Assembly (NCBI RefSeq): GCF_014196845.1
Contig: NZ_JACIEM010000007.1
Coordinates: forward strand, 62,001 to 126,000
Length of the DNA: 64,000 nt
From: Aurantimonas endophytica
GTDB taxonomy: Bacteria; Pseudomonadota; Alphaproteobacteria; Rhizobiales; Rhizobiaceae
Direction: 5' to 3'
The translations under genes and the position numbers were made by a program. This document shows, one piece after another, positions 51,676 through 61,718 of the stretch; positions within the stretch are counted from its first letter, which is position 1; each line of letters opens with the position of its first letter. Under the pieces are notes generated by a model that saw nothing but the letters and a program-made list of their open reading frames with translations, had not been told where the DNA came from and made no database searches.

Positions 51676-52443
51676 TCAGATGCCCGCGTACCAGTCGTAG
51701 CCGATTGCGTCCTCCCAATAGCCACCGCGGCCGCCGCCAATCCCGGCAAGGCTGGAGACGACCTCGATCCGCATCACGAATTTCGCATGTTTGTAGCCAA
51801 GCTGCCGCTCGACCCGCAGGCGCAACGGTGCGCCGTGTCCAATGGGAAGGGGTGCTCCGTTCATGGCGTAGGCCAGGATCGTCTGTGGATGGTCCTTGTC
51901 GACCAGGTCGATGCTCTCGTAGTACTGCGCACCGTTGAAATCATCCGCGCAGTGGAAGACGACATACCGCGCCTGCGGCCGTAAGCCGGCCTCGTCGAGG
52001 AGCCTTGCAAGCGGCACGCCGGTCCATTTGCCTATCGCGCTCCAGCCCTCGACGCAGTCGTGCCGGGTGATCTGGGTCCTGGAGGGCATTGCCATGATCT
52101 GGGCCAGAGAGAAGCGGACCGGCCGCTCGACAAGGCCGTCAACGGCAAGCGACCAGTCGACAAAGTTGCGTTCCGCCAGCGCCTGATAGGCCGGGTCTGC
52201 AGGCATCGTATTCCCGTTCATCCGAAAGATCGGCGACATTTCCGAATCTTCGAATTCCGGTGCAAGCGCATTCCCGCCCAGCAAGCGCTGCACCCGCCGC
52301 GCAAGATTGTCAGCGGAGCCAAGCGCTTCGGTGACACGCTGCGACTGCGCAAGGCCGAAAACGTCGCAACCCGACAGAACCATGGGGGCGGCGCCGACAA
52401 GTCCCGCTGTCAGAAATCCGCGACGCGTTGGTGAAAAGACCAT
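51676..52443 (-). CDS. Molybdopterin-dependent oxidoreductase (SUOX/MsrP-like)
   Basis: A 255-residue sulfite-oxidase-fold protein. A Tat signal is present (SPTRRGFLTAGLVGAAPMVL) with Cys at LSGC, so it could be a Tat-exported lipoprotein. The molybdenum ligand Cys is in RHDCVEGWSAIGKWTGVPLA. VVFHCADDFNGAQYYESIDL and GAPLPIGHGAPLRLRVERQL are the other cofactor-binding blocks. It likely pairs with the cytochrome b encoded 4 bases upstream, as MsrP does with MsrQ. Substrate unknown. The start is ATG 52443. Confidence 0.9.
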   Translation of the reverse strand: MVFSPTRRGFLTAGLVGAAPMVLSGCDVFGLAQSQRVTEALGSADNLARRVQRLLGGNALAPEFEDSEMSPIFRMNGNTMPADPAYQALAERNFVDWSLAVDGLVERPVRFSLAQIMAMPSRTQITRHDCVEGWSAIGKWTGVPLARLLDEAGLRPQARYVVFHCADDFNGAQYYESIDLVDKDHPQTILAYAMNGAPLPIGHGAPLRLRVERQLGYKHAKFVMRIEVVSSLAGIGGGRGGYWEDAIGYDWYAGI

Positions 52444-52447
52444 CCGA

Positions 52448-53308
52448 TCATTCCTTTGGAAGACGATACCGGCCGGTGACCATCGAACGGAGCTCATTGA
52501 TGGGTCCGGCAAGTAGGACCATCGCCACATGGACGAGGATGAAGAGCACGAGGAGGACTGCGGCGATGAAGTGGATCGAGCGTGCCGATTGCCGGCCGCC
52601 GAACAGATCCAGCAACCACGGCCAGGCGGCGTTCATCGCCGGCGACATCGTCAGACCTGTCAGCACGATGGCGGGCAGGAGCACCAGCAACACGCCGCAA
52701 TAGGCGAGCTTCTGAAGAACGTTGTAGTGGCGCGCTGCTTCGCCTTTCGGAAAGCGCAACCGGGCGTGTTGCGCCAGATCGTGGAGGATATGAGACGGCG
52801 CGATTTCCGCGCGTGGGGGCACGAGGTCCCTCGTCAGATGTCGGCTGGCTAGGCTCCACAAGCCGTAAAGCAGAATGCCACCGGCGAAGATCCACGCAAA
52901 GAACAGGTGCCAAAGCCGGGCCAGGGCGAGGTTGTAGCTGGACGGAATCGTCGCCCAGGAGGGAAAGGCGCGGTTGACCGTATTGCCTGAGGGGTTCGTC
53001 CAGCGCCCGAGCACGCCCGTCGTATCGACGGTGACGCTGCCGACCCGCAGGTAGCCTCGATCCTCTGCCGCGCCTATCTGGAGCCAGGCATAATCGTGGT
53101 TCGCGCCGTATGAACCCCAGTAGAGGCGAGGGTGGGCGTTGAAGATCGTGAGCCCGCTCATCAGCATGATGAAGAGCGCCACGACATTCGTCCAATGCCA
53201 GATCCGGGTCGGGAGTCTGTGCCGATAAACGGTGGTTGGCTCACCTGTCTTCAGATGGCCCGGAACAGTCTCGTCGATGTGCAGGCCGGTGTCAGTCATA
53301 TCCGCCAT
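52448..53308 (-). CDS. Cytochrome b561-type membrane subunit
   Basis: A 286-residue protein with four membrane helices. His ligands lie in RLPTRIWHWTNVVALFIMLM, ALARLWHLFFAWIFAGGILL, HYNVLQKLAYCGVLLVLLPA and SIHFIAAVLLVLFILVHVAM, as in b-type cytochromes that feed electrons to periplasmic oxidoreductases. An extra periplasmic loop contains NPSGNTVNRAFPSWATIPSS. It precedes the molybdopterin gene and is translated nearly in tandem with it. It should be its quinol-linked partner. Confidence 0.9.
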   Translation of the reverse strand: MADMTDTGLHIDETVPGHLKTGEPTTVYRHRLPTRIWHWTNVVALFIMLMSGLTIFNAHPRLYWGSYGANHDYAWLQIGAAEDRGYLRVGSVTVDTTGVLGRWTNPSGNTVNRAFPSWATIPSSYNLALARLWHLFFAWIFAGGILLYGLWSLASRHLTRDLVPPRAEIAPSHILHDLAQHARLRFPKGEAARHYNVLQKLAYCGVLLVLLPAIVLTGLTMSPAMNAAWPWLLDLFGGRQSARSIHFIAAVLLVLFILVHVAMVLLAGPINELRSMVTGRYRLPKE

Positions 53309-53370
53309 CCTCTTATGGGAAACACGCCCGGGCCGAAGGCCCGGACGCTGAAGCCCCGTTAGTTCTTCGG

Positions 53371-53691
53371 CTACGGCTGATCCGGCGCCATGGCATCGGG
53401 TGCCATCGCATCATCGGCCTGCATGGCTCCGTCCGGGGCCATAGCCGCATCGGGCTCCATGCTGTCTTCCGGCGCCATCGCGTCGGCCGGCGCCATCTCA
53501 TCTGGCGCCATGGCATCGGGAGCCATCGCGTCCGGCGCCATTGCGTCCGGTGCCATTGCATCCGGCGCCATTGCGTCTTCGGAATGCGGTGTCATGGCGT
53601 CCTGTGCGGATGCGGCCGGCGCGAATGCTGCGCCTACAGCAATCAGAACTGCGCCGAATGGCAGCGCAAGACGGTTTGAGACCTTGGTCAT
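53371..53691 (-). CDS. Exported DAMAP pentapeptide-repeat protein
   Basis: A 106-residue protein with a signal peptide (LPFGAVLIAVGAAFAPAASA, cleaved near residue 29). The whole mature part is a Met/Asp/Ala/Pro repeat of D-A-M-A-P (about 13 units, some DEMAP, ADAMA or DSMEP). This resembles the pentapeptide MxKDx repeat family that sits beside ECF/NrsF-type systems, but with Ala-Pro instead of Lys. The Met-rich, acidic layout could bind metal or scavenge oxidants. That is inference. AGGAG lies 7 bases before ATG 53691, inside the end of the DUF1223 gene. Confidence 0.75.
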   Translation of the reverse strand: MTKVSNRLALPFGAVLIAVGAAFAPAASAQDAMTPHSEDAMAPDAMAPDAMAPDAMAPDAMAPDEMAPADAMAPEDSMEPDAAMAPDGAMQADDAMAPDAMAPDQP

Positions 53692-54566
53692 ACGTCTACT
53701 CCTGGAAGAGGGAAGCCGTGCCCTTCAGGCAGCTTCCGATTGAGCCGGCCATCAGGCGCGGCATGGGAACGGCGTAGCCGTCGGCCTCGGGTTGGCGCGG
53801 TCCCGGGCTGTTCAAGGCGTCTGGTCTGCGCTCGGGTAGGGTAGTTGGTTGCCGCCGACAGGATCGGCCCACCGGGCTCTTGAACAAGCACAGCAGTGCG
53901 CACCCCTTCCTCGAAGGATGGCGCGGAAAACGACATCGCTTCGCCGAGCCAGCGCCCGACATGTCGGATGCCTGTCATGACGTTCGGAACACCAAGTGTC
54001 GTGCCGGCATTCTCGCCGCGCTCGATGTCGACGGTCTGGACTCCGGGTTTGTAGCGGACAACCCAGACGTCAGCACCGGATGCCGGTACCGTACCCAACC
54101 CGATCTCGATGAAATTCGCCTGGATATCGATCGAGACCGCGGCGGGCGGCCTGGCGCCTGCCACCATTGCGCGCAGGGCATCGGCCTTGTTGCCGGCGGT
54201 GTCACGGGCGCCGTTAACGACCACCTGCGGGGTAAACGGGCCTTCATTCCCAAGACCTTGCGCGTAGTCGCGTTGCCGTCTCGTAAAGGCCTCGGAGCCG
54301 AACGTGTGCTTCCAGCCGAGACGATCCCAGTAGGTTACGCTGAAGCTCAGCGGCAGGAGATCGGGTTCTTTCTGCAACTCCATCACGTTGCGGTTTGCCG
54401 GTGGAACCGAACTGCACCCCTGGCTCGTGAAAAGTTCGACAACCGTGACAGGCCGGCTTGCGGCAGCAGACGGATGGGTCAGCGTCGCGGTAGTCAACAA
54501 GGATGCCAATACGAAACTCACCGGCTTGGCGAGATGAATACGATTTCTCATGGCTGATGGGGTCAT
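53688..54566 (-). CDS. DUF1223 protein lacking the second active-site Cys
   Basis: A 292-residue exported thioredoxin-like protein. The signal peptide covers SFVLASLLTTATLTHPSAAA. The family block VVELFTSQGCSSCPPAD reads here VVELFTSQGCSSVPPAN: the Cys of C-S-S-C at position 54 is Val. The middle follows the family (LSFSVTYWDRLGWKHTFGSE, RQRDYAQGLGNEGPFTPQVV). The last 40 residues are Arg/Pro-rich, do not resemble DUF1223, and overlap the next gene, so the 3' end may be frameshifted. GGGAG 7 bases upstream supports ATG 54566. Confidence 0.85.
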   Translation of the reverse strand: MTPSAMRNRIHLAKPVSFVLASLLTTATLTHPSAAASRPVTVVELFTSQGCSSVPPANRNVMELQKEPDLLPLSFSVTYWDRLGWKHTFGSEAFTRRQRDYAQGLGNEGPFTPQVVVNGARDTAGNKADALRAMVAGARPPAAVSIDIQANFIEIGLGTVPASGADVWVVRYKPGVQTVDIERGENAGTTLGVPNVMTGIRHVGRWLGEAMSFSAPSFEEGVRTAVLVQEPGGPILSAATNYPTRAQTRRLEQPGTAPTRGRRLRRSHAAPDGRLNRKLPEGHGFPLPGVDV

Positions 54567-54624
54567 CGAAAGTCTCCCGGAAATCGGGCCATCACCGAGG
54601 GTGATAGCCGTGTCTATGGGGGAC

Positions 54625-54650
54625 TACGCAAGGCCATATCGAAGCATTAC
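54625..54650 (-). promoter_or_regulatory. Possible ECF promoter before the DUF1223 operon
   Basis: On the minus strand GTAATG and CGTA are separated by 16 bases, which resembles ECF promoters of the GTAACC-N16-CGAA type. It lies about 60 bases before ATG 54566. Four of six and three of four positions match, so it is only a candidate. Confidence 0.35.
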
Positions 54651-54767
54651 ACTGCGCAGCGAACTATTTTAACTTTCTCTATTCATGTGACGTGCCTCCC
54701 GGAATTCGGACCGTTCTGAGTTGGATTTTTCCATTTATGATCCCGGGATCGGAACGAGGAGAATTCC

Positions 54768-55034
54768 ATGAAGAAGTCGAAGTTCACCGAGGCGCAGATC
54801 GCGTTCGTTCTGAAGCAGGCCGATGAGGGCACGGCGGTGGCGGAGGTCTGCCGCAAGGCCGGGATTTCGGATGCCACCTTCTACAATTGGCGCAAGCGCT
54901 ACGGCGGAATGATGCCGTCGGAGGTGAAGAAGCTGCGCCAGCTCGAGGAGGAGAACGGCAAGCTGAAGCGGCTGGTGGCGGACCTGTCTCTCGACAAGGC
55001 GATGTTGCAGGACGTGCTGCAAAAAAAGCTCTGA
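54768..55034 (+). CDS. IS3-family (IS407-like) orfA
   Basis: An 88-residue orfA: KKSKFTEAQIAFVLKQADEG, then TAVAEVCRKAGISDATFYNW and the LEEENGKLKRLVADLSLDKA coiled coil ending in MLQDVLQKKL. GAGGAG lies 7 bases before ATG 54768. The end carries A7G (C-AAA-AAA-AG), the slippery site used for programmed -1 frameshifting into orfB. orfB continues directly. Confidence 0.9.
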   Translation: MKKSKFTEAQIAFVLKQADEGTAVAEVCRKAGISDATFYNWRKRYGGMMPSEVKKLRQLEEENGKLKRLVADLSLDKAMLQDVLQKKL

Positions 55035-55315
55035 GGCCTGCTCGTCGGCGCCGGCTGGTGGACGAGGTTCGAGCGTACTGGAAGGTGTCGGTCAGGCGGG
55101 CCTGCTCTGCCCTGAAGATCGATCGCTCGCTCTACACCTACCGATCCCGGCGCGGCGATCAGGCCGCTCTCATGAAGCGTATCCGGGAGATCACCGAGAC
55201 GCGGGTGCGCTATGGCTATCGCCGCGTCCACGTCCTGCTGCGGCGGGAGGGCTGGCCGGTGAACCCAAAACGAATCTACAGGCTTTACGAGATGGGCGCC
55301 GCGCTTCGCCACCGC
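55034..55315 (+). pseudogene. IS3-family orfB, 5' fragment (IS407-like)
   Basis: LVDEVRAYWKVSVRRACSAL, then YTYRSRRGDQAALMKRIREI and RVRYGYRRVHVLLRREGWPV, is an orfB N-terminal HTH_21 region. It loses homology after about EMGAALRHR, before the DDE integrase domain. Confidence 0.85.
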
Positions 55316-55716
55316 ATGGAACTCCTCTACGGCGCTGGGGGAACTTGAAGTGCTGCAGCACGGCGTTTACCGGCGAGACATCGCGCCGGATCGCCACATG
55401 AGGTTCGCGCACGCGGCGTCCTTGCGCAACAGCGGCGCAAACCGCCGGGGTCAATCAACTGTACCTGGGCCGGTTCGGCGAGAGTCTTTTGAGCCGCCAT
55501 TCCGATGGTCTTGCCGTTTCAGAACCAGATGCGAAGGCCCTTGCCCACCTGTTGGGGGTCAGCCTCAGAAGTGTGCCCTGCATCTTCGCCGCAACCGGGT
55601 GGTGAAATGAGAATGCGTGACTTGCTTCTTGTGATGTGTGTCTACGGTTGTGCGCGGGGGTATGTTAAAGGTTGGTTATTCAGATTCTTCGGACGACAAC
55701 AAGGATGGCGAGAAGC
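55316..55716. other. Patchy stretch, one possible 3' gene fragment
   Basis: No gene with a start is seen. Near 55437-55607 a coding-like frame without a start reads QTAGVNQLYLGRFGESLLSR and then SDGLAVSEPDAKALAHLLGV, ending in TGA. It looks like a C-terminal piece of an unknown gene. The rest is short frames only. Confidence 0.35.
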
Positions 55717-56259
55717 ATGAACATGACCGGCAGGAATGTGCAAAAGGGATTCGATGAGGCGGTGGCGGATGGGAACATTTCGATCGAGCTGGCCGCAAGG
55801 ATCGTGGCAGCTTTTGTTTCGCAAAATTCGCTGCCCGCCGCGGGCGTTCCTGATCTAATTGCCACAGTTCAGAGCGCTTTGGCGGATTTGGGGCACTCAA
55901 CCTTATCTGAGGTCGAGACGCTTGTTCCGGCTGTCTCCATCCGGAAGTCAATAAAGGGCGAACAGATCTTCTGCATGGATTGCGGAAAGCCACATGCTTC
56001 GCTGAAACGACATCTCGGGAAAGCCCATGGCCTTGATCCCGCAGAGTATCGTGAGAAATGGGGCCTTCGTCCGGATTACCCAATGGTTGCACCAGCGTAC
56101 TCGGCACGACGGTCTGCTCTGGCGAAGCAACTCGGGCTGGGACGCAGACCCAACGCCCCTGCTGCTTCTGAGGCTAGCTCGAAAGTCGAAACGACGAGCA
56201 GTCCTTCCAAGGAAAAGAAGGCGCGGCCAGCCCCCCGTCGGAAAGTGGCCAAGTCGTAG
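55717..56259 (+). CDS. mucR: MucR-family zinc-finger regulator
   Basis: A 180-residue MucR/Ros protein. N-terminal helices (ISIELAARIVAAFVSQNSLP) are followed by the conserved VPAVSIRKSIKGEQIFCMDC and the zinc finger CMDCGKPHASLKRHLGKAH (Cys86, Cys89, His99, His104), then GLDPAEYREKWGLRPDYPMV and SARRSALAKQLGLGR, all typical. MucR binds AT-rich DNA and acts as a nucleoid-type regulator in alphaproteobacteria. Start ATG 55717 is preferred; ATG 55705 is possible. The C-terminal tail is basic. It is intact although both neighbours are fragments. Confidence 0.93.
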   Translation: MNMTGRNVQKGFDEAVADGNISIELAARIVAAFVSQNSLPAAGVPDLIATVQSALADLGHSTLSEVETLVPAVSIRKSIKGEQIFCMDCGKPHASLKRHLGKAHGLDPAEYREKWGLRPDYPMVAPAYSARRSALAKQLGLGRRPNAPAASEASSKVETTSSPSKEKKARPAPRRKVAKS

Positions 56260-56436
56260 AGACATTTCCCCAACGGCCAGGGGCGGATAAGTAGCCAAGC
56301 CCGGCATGCCGTGACGCTGCACCTACTAAGACCCGACACCACCTCCTTAGTGCCGAAGCTCCGACGGATTGCAGCCGGTGCTGACGGATCTCACGGCACG
56401 ACCGGAGAGGCGTCCACTAGCACTACTTTGGCAGTA

Positions 56437-56563
56437 TTTCGCCGAGGCCCGGATCCTCATCAAGAGCTGGCGCCGCCATTACAACAACGTGCGTCGGCGC
56501 TCCTCGATCGGCAAGATGCCAGCGGTGCTGGAAGTCTATCTTTCGGCCTTTGCTTCAGTGTAA
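56437..56563 (+). pseudogene. IS3-family transposase, C-terminal fragment
   Basis: FAEARILIKSWRRHYNNVRR then RSSIGKMPAVLEV is the conserved end of IS3/rve-type transposases. No upstream integrase domain is present. It may be the far end of the element that begins at 54688, displaced by about 1.1 kb of mucR sequence. Confidence 0.65.
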
Positions 56564-56641
56564 ACCGTTCAGTTACCATCTGCTAGCAATCCACTGAAAG
56601 TCTAACCGGATTCGTCGGTGGGGCCGATCACTATAGTCTGC

Positions 56642-56904
56642 TCAAGATTCTATGTTCATGGTCCGTGCGAAGGTCTCGGCGATCACGAGAACGGCAGCGT
56701 GAATCGGCCCGGCGGTTAGGCTGGGCATGATCGATGCGTCCACGACAAAGAGATTGTCGAGCGCTTTGAGCCGCAGATCGGCGTCGACGACGGCGCCCGC
56801 GTCCTTGCCCATCCGGCAGGTGCCGCAGGGATGATGGTGCGTGATGACCGACTGCGCGATGAAGTCGTCGATCTCGGCTGCACTGTTCGCGAGGAGATCG
56901 CCTC

Positions 56905-56905
<1 letters not shown>
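56642..56905 (-). pseudogene. GMC oxidoreductase, C-terminal fragment
   Basis: AAEIDDFIAQSVITHHHPCG then TCRMGKDAGAVVDADLRLKA, DNLFVVDASIMPSLTAGPIH and AVLVIAETFARTMN form the end of a GMC-type choline dehydrogenase-like flavoenzyme, including the HHPCGTCRMG motif next to the active-site His. The N-terminal 450 residues are absent, and the upstream side runs into an aminotransferase piece. Confidence 0.85.
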
Positions 56906-58876
<1,971 letters not shown>

Positions 58877-58878
58877 GG

Positions 58879-60207
58879 CTATGCCTCCCCGAAAGAAACG
58901 GGAGCATCCGCAGGATGCGTAGCTTGGGCAACAGCCGGGGCAGTTCCCGGATTGAGGGGCGGAAGCAAATAAACGCCGTTGCCGACAGGCGCAGCCAAGG
59001 CCCGCCTCACCGCTTCACTTACGGCTCGCCAGTCGCTGGACCGAGGTCTCCCTTTGGTTTGACCGTAGATCGATCGGCCGATTCCCGTCAGAGCCTGATG
59101 GACGGGGGCGAGCCGCGCCGCCTCCGTGACCGGCGGGCGTGAGGCCCATTCATCGACCGCGCGCAATGTCGCAGGATAGTCGTGCCTGTGAATGGCCTTC
59201 AACATCACGCTTTGCGCCCAGGCCTTGCTGGCAAGGCGACGGGCACGCCTGAGATGATATGCGGACGCTGCCCGGGGCCAGGCCCACCGGATCAGGAGCG
59301 CGAGCACTGCAAGTCCGACAAGGGCCGCAAGCCCGGCAGCCGCCAACATCAGCGTCGAGCGTTCGGGAGCCGGCCTCGAGGCAGGCGGCCCCTCGACGGA
59401 TATGTCGAAGCCGTCGAGCGTGGCCATTTCGATCGCGCCCGACTTCAGGTTGAACCAGCGCAGCTCGATTCCAGACACATGGCCCGCAGAGCCTCCTTCT
59501 GCCATCAGGGTGACGGTCTCGGTCCGCGTCCCTGAAAGGACGCTGCGATCGTCCACTTCGCTGACCGACGGCTCATCGGGGTAGACGGCGATCCCGTCGA
59601 TCCGGACTTCGGGCATCAGTTGGGGAAGCACGATCGGCGATGCGCCAACGATTTGCGCCGTCACGGTCCGCTTGACGCTCTGCCCCGGCTGCAGGACGGT
59701 CGTAGGTTGTGTCACCTCCTGCGTCAGCTCCAGGCTGTCTGCCGCAATGAAGGGGGCAAGACCCTCGGCGCCTTGCGGCACGATGCCCGTGATCCTGACG
59801 GGTTGCGTTTGCAGAATCGCCTGAGCGACGTCGGAACTTCCGGGAATGGCGTATGTGACGACGATATTCTGGGCAGGAATGTCAAACCTTCCCGCCAGCA
59901 TGGGCGAAATCAGGTAGCTCCGGCTCACTCCCGACCATTCCGTGCCGTCGATTGTGCGGCTCGTCGGATTGGTCGACCGCTCCGGCAGGCGCACCCGCAT
60001 GTTGGGCGTCTCCATGGAGGGAAATTCCACCGGACGCGGCAGCCAGGTCGGCACGAGGACCCTCACGCGAAGCGTCGCGTACTGGCCCGGCACTACTTCC
60101 GACTTGTCCAACTCGGTTTCGACAATTGGCTGCTGGTCCAGCTGCTGCGCGCGAACAGCGCCGACCGACATCGCAATCGAAATGATGATGCAAAAGAGCA
60201 GCCTCAT
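58879..60207 (-). CDS. BatD-like protein of the Bat operon
   Basis: A 442-residue protein with a signal peptide (LLFCIIISIAMSVGAVRA). The exported part is immunoglobulin-like (VETELDKSEVVPGQYATLRV, GRFDIPAQNIVVTYAIPG, VTAQIVGASPIVLPQLMP), followed by a membrane helix (LMLAAAGLAALVGLAVLALL) and a cytoplasmic helical region. This is the BatD layout, the oxygen-tolerance protein of the Bat operon. The start is ATG 60207, overlapping the stop of the VWA-TPR gene. The operon ends here, 2 bases before the YfcC start. Confidence 0.88.
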   Translation of the reverse strand: MRLLFCIIISIAMSVGAVRAQQLDQQPIVETELDKSEVVPGQYATLRVRVLVPTWLPRPVEFPSMETPNMRVRLPERSTNPTSRTIDGTEWSGVSRSYLISPMLAGRFDIPAQNIVVTYAIPGSSDVAQAILQTQPVRITGIVPQGAEGLAPFIAADSLELTQEVTQPTTVLQPGQSVKRTVTAQIVGASPIVLPQLMPEVRIDGIAVYPDEPSVSEVDDRSVLSGTRTETVTLMAEGGSAGHVSGIELRWFNLKSGAIEMATLDGFDISVEGPPASRPAPERSTLMLAAAGLAALVGLAVLALLIRWAWPRAASAYHLRRARRLASKAWAQSVMLKAIHRHDYPATLRAVDEWASRPPVTEAARLAPVHQALTGIGRSIYGQTKGRPRSSDWRAVSEAVRRALAAPVGNGVYLLPPLNPGTAPAVAQATHPADAPVSFGEA

Positions 60208-61718
60208 TGTCTTGTCGCGTCCTCGATTGCGAAGCGCTGGCGCAGAAAGTCGCCGGGATCGGTGTCGACCGTGTTCATCCACTGGTCGGCAGTCAGCAGT
60301 TCGCCTTCGTCTCCGCTCTGGATCTGGGTATCGGCCCCGCGTGCATCCTCATTGTCCAGGACGATGTCGTCAGCGCCCTCGCCGGATTCTTCGCCAGTAT
60401 CGGACTGCTCCCGGCTTGTTTCGACGTAGTCGAGGATCTCCTTGGCGGTCTCGAGATTTTCGGCCGCACCAGGGAAATTCGGGTCCCGCTCGAGAGCGGT
60501 TTCGAAAGCGGCGATCCCTTCCCGGTATTCGCGCCCCCTTAGATGCGCCATCCCTGCGTGGAAGGCGGCATCCGCCGTGTCCAGACGGGCGAATACTTTC
60601 GCGGCCTCGCTATACTGGCCGTCCCGGTAGAGCGCCTCGCCCTTCCACATCGGATCGGCGAACAGTTCCGCTGCGCGATCGTAATCCTTGCGCTGATAAG
60701 CCAGGCGGCCTTGCTGGTCCAAAGTCAGGAACCAGTCTGCGATGCCTTCGGCATGAGCGGGCGGGGACGGCATCATGCCAATGCAAAGCGCAAGCAGGAA
60801 CGACCAGCGCATCGTCCAGCCGTGGCGAAACCAGAGGAGACCAAGCAACGCGGCCGGCCAGCCGAGCATCCACCCGCGATCGTCCCAGGGCTGGCTCCCC
60901 TCCTCGGTCAAGGCGCGCTCATAGGCGGCATTCAGCGTGCCTTCGAGCGTGTGCACATCGTCGTCATCCGGAGTGACGCGGACAACTGGGATGCTGAGGC
61001 GGTCCATGCCCTGGTCGTTCACGCCCTCCGGCAGCATGGCGAGCAGCGCGAGGCTGGTGCCCTCTATATTGCCGAGTGCGTTGACATCGGCCGTGTCGAC
61101 GGAATCGGCCACGAACAATATTCCTCCGAGCGAATTCTCCTTGGCGAGTGTGCTGCGGGCGAGTTCGAGAGCCGCTGCCGCATCGGCGCCGTCCTTCGGC
61201 ATGACGTCGGGTGTCAGGCCTTGGAGGTAAGGCCGCACGACGCCCGGATCTTCGGTCATGGGCACCACCGAATGCGCCGAGCCGGCATAGGCGATCAGGG
61301 CGGTGCGCCCGCCGGCCCGCAATTCTAGGAGATCGCGGATCTTCTGCTTCGCCCGTTCCAGCCGAGTAGGGGCCAGGTCGTCATCCGTCATGGACGAAGT
61401 GACTTTCAGCGCAACCACAAGGGGAGCGGTCTGCGCAACAAAGGGGTCGGGCATGCGCGACCAGGTCGGCCCGGCGGCTCCGAGCGCCGCGAGCATCAGA
61501 CCCAGCGCCACTCCGTCGATTGGCAGCACATGGCCCTTGCGCCTGCCGCCGACTGTCAGCGCCTTGCGCAGATGCGAAGCGATCCCTTCCGTCTCCTGCA
61601 CGGGACGCGACGCGCGATGCCGCACGAAGAACCAGATCAATCCGATCACCGGCACCAGCAGGAGCCCAGCAGGTCGGAGGAAATGGAACGCGTCGAGGAA
61701 GAGCTGGATTTCCGTCAT
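60204..61718 (-). CDS. VWA-domain protein with C-terminal TPR (BatB/BatC-like)
   Basis: A 504-residue protein. Two N-terminal helices (LRPAGLLLVPVIGLIWFFVR and DGVALGLMLAALGAAGPTWS) precede a VWA domain in which the metal site is degenerate (VALKVTSSMTDDDLAPT in place of DxSxS). A third helix (WMLGWPAALLGLLWF) precedes TPR repeats (RLAYQRKDYDRAAELFADPM, ALYRDGQYSEAAKVFARLDT, AHLRGREYREGIAAFETALE) and an acidic tail. It therefore combines BatB and BatC. The start is ATG 61718, overlapping the preceding gene's stop. Confidence 0.88.
   Translation of the reverse strand: MTEIQLFLDAFHFLRPAGLLLVPVIGLIWFFVRHRASRPVQETEGIASHLRKALTVGGRRKGHVLPIDGVALGLMLAALGAAGPTWSRMPDPFVAQTAPLVVALKVTSSMTDDDLAPTRLERAKQKIRDLLELRAGGRTALIAYAGSAHSVVPMTEDPGVVRPYLQGLTPDVMPKDGADAAAALELARSTLAKENSLGGILFVADSVDTADVNALGNIEGTSLALLAMLPEGVNDQGMDRLSIPVVRVTPDDDDVHTLEGTLNAAYERALTEEGSQPWDDRGWMLGWPAALLGLLWFRHGWTMRWSFLLALCIGMMPSPPAHAEGIADWFLTLDQQGRLAYQRKDYDRAAELFADPMWKGEALYRDGQYSEAAKVFARLDTADAAFHAGMAHLRGREYREGIAAFETALERDPNFPGAAENLETAKEILDYVETSREQSDTGEESGEGADDIVLDNEDARGADTQIQSGDEGELLTADQWMNTVDTDPGDFLRQRFAIEDATRQ

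Larger units (their letters stand above)
54688..55315 (+). mobile_element. IS3-family (IS407-like) element, left part
   Basis: Begins at a terminal TGACGTGCCTCCCGG and carries orfA and the first two thirds of the orfB HTH region. A matching C-terminal transposase piece lies at 56437-56563, with mucR between, so the element has been split or rearranged. Confidence 0.75.

Noticed and set aside
53390-53600. Short tandem repeats that could suggest a CRISPR or minisatellite
   Set aside because: The repeats are in-frame coding units of the DAMAP protein and lack unique spacers.
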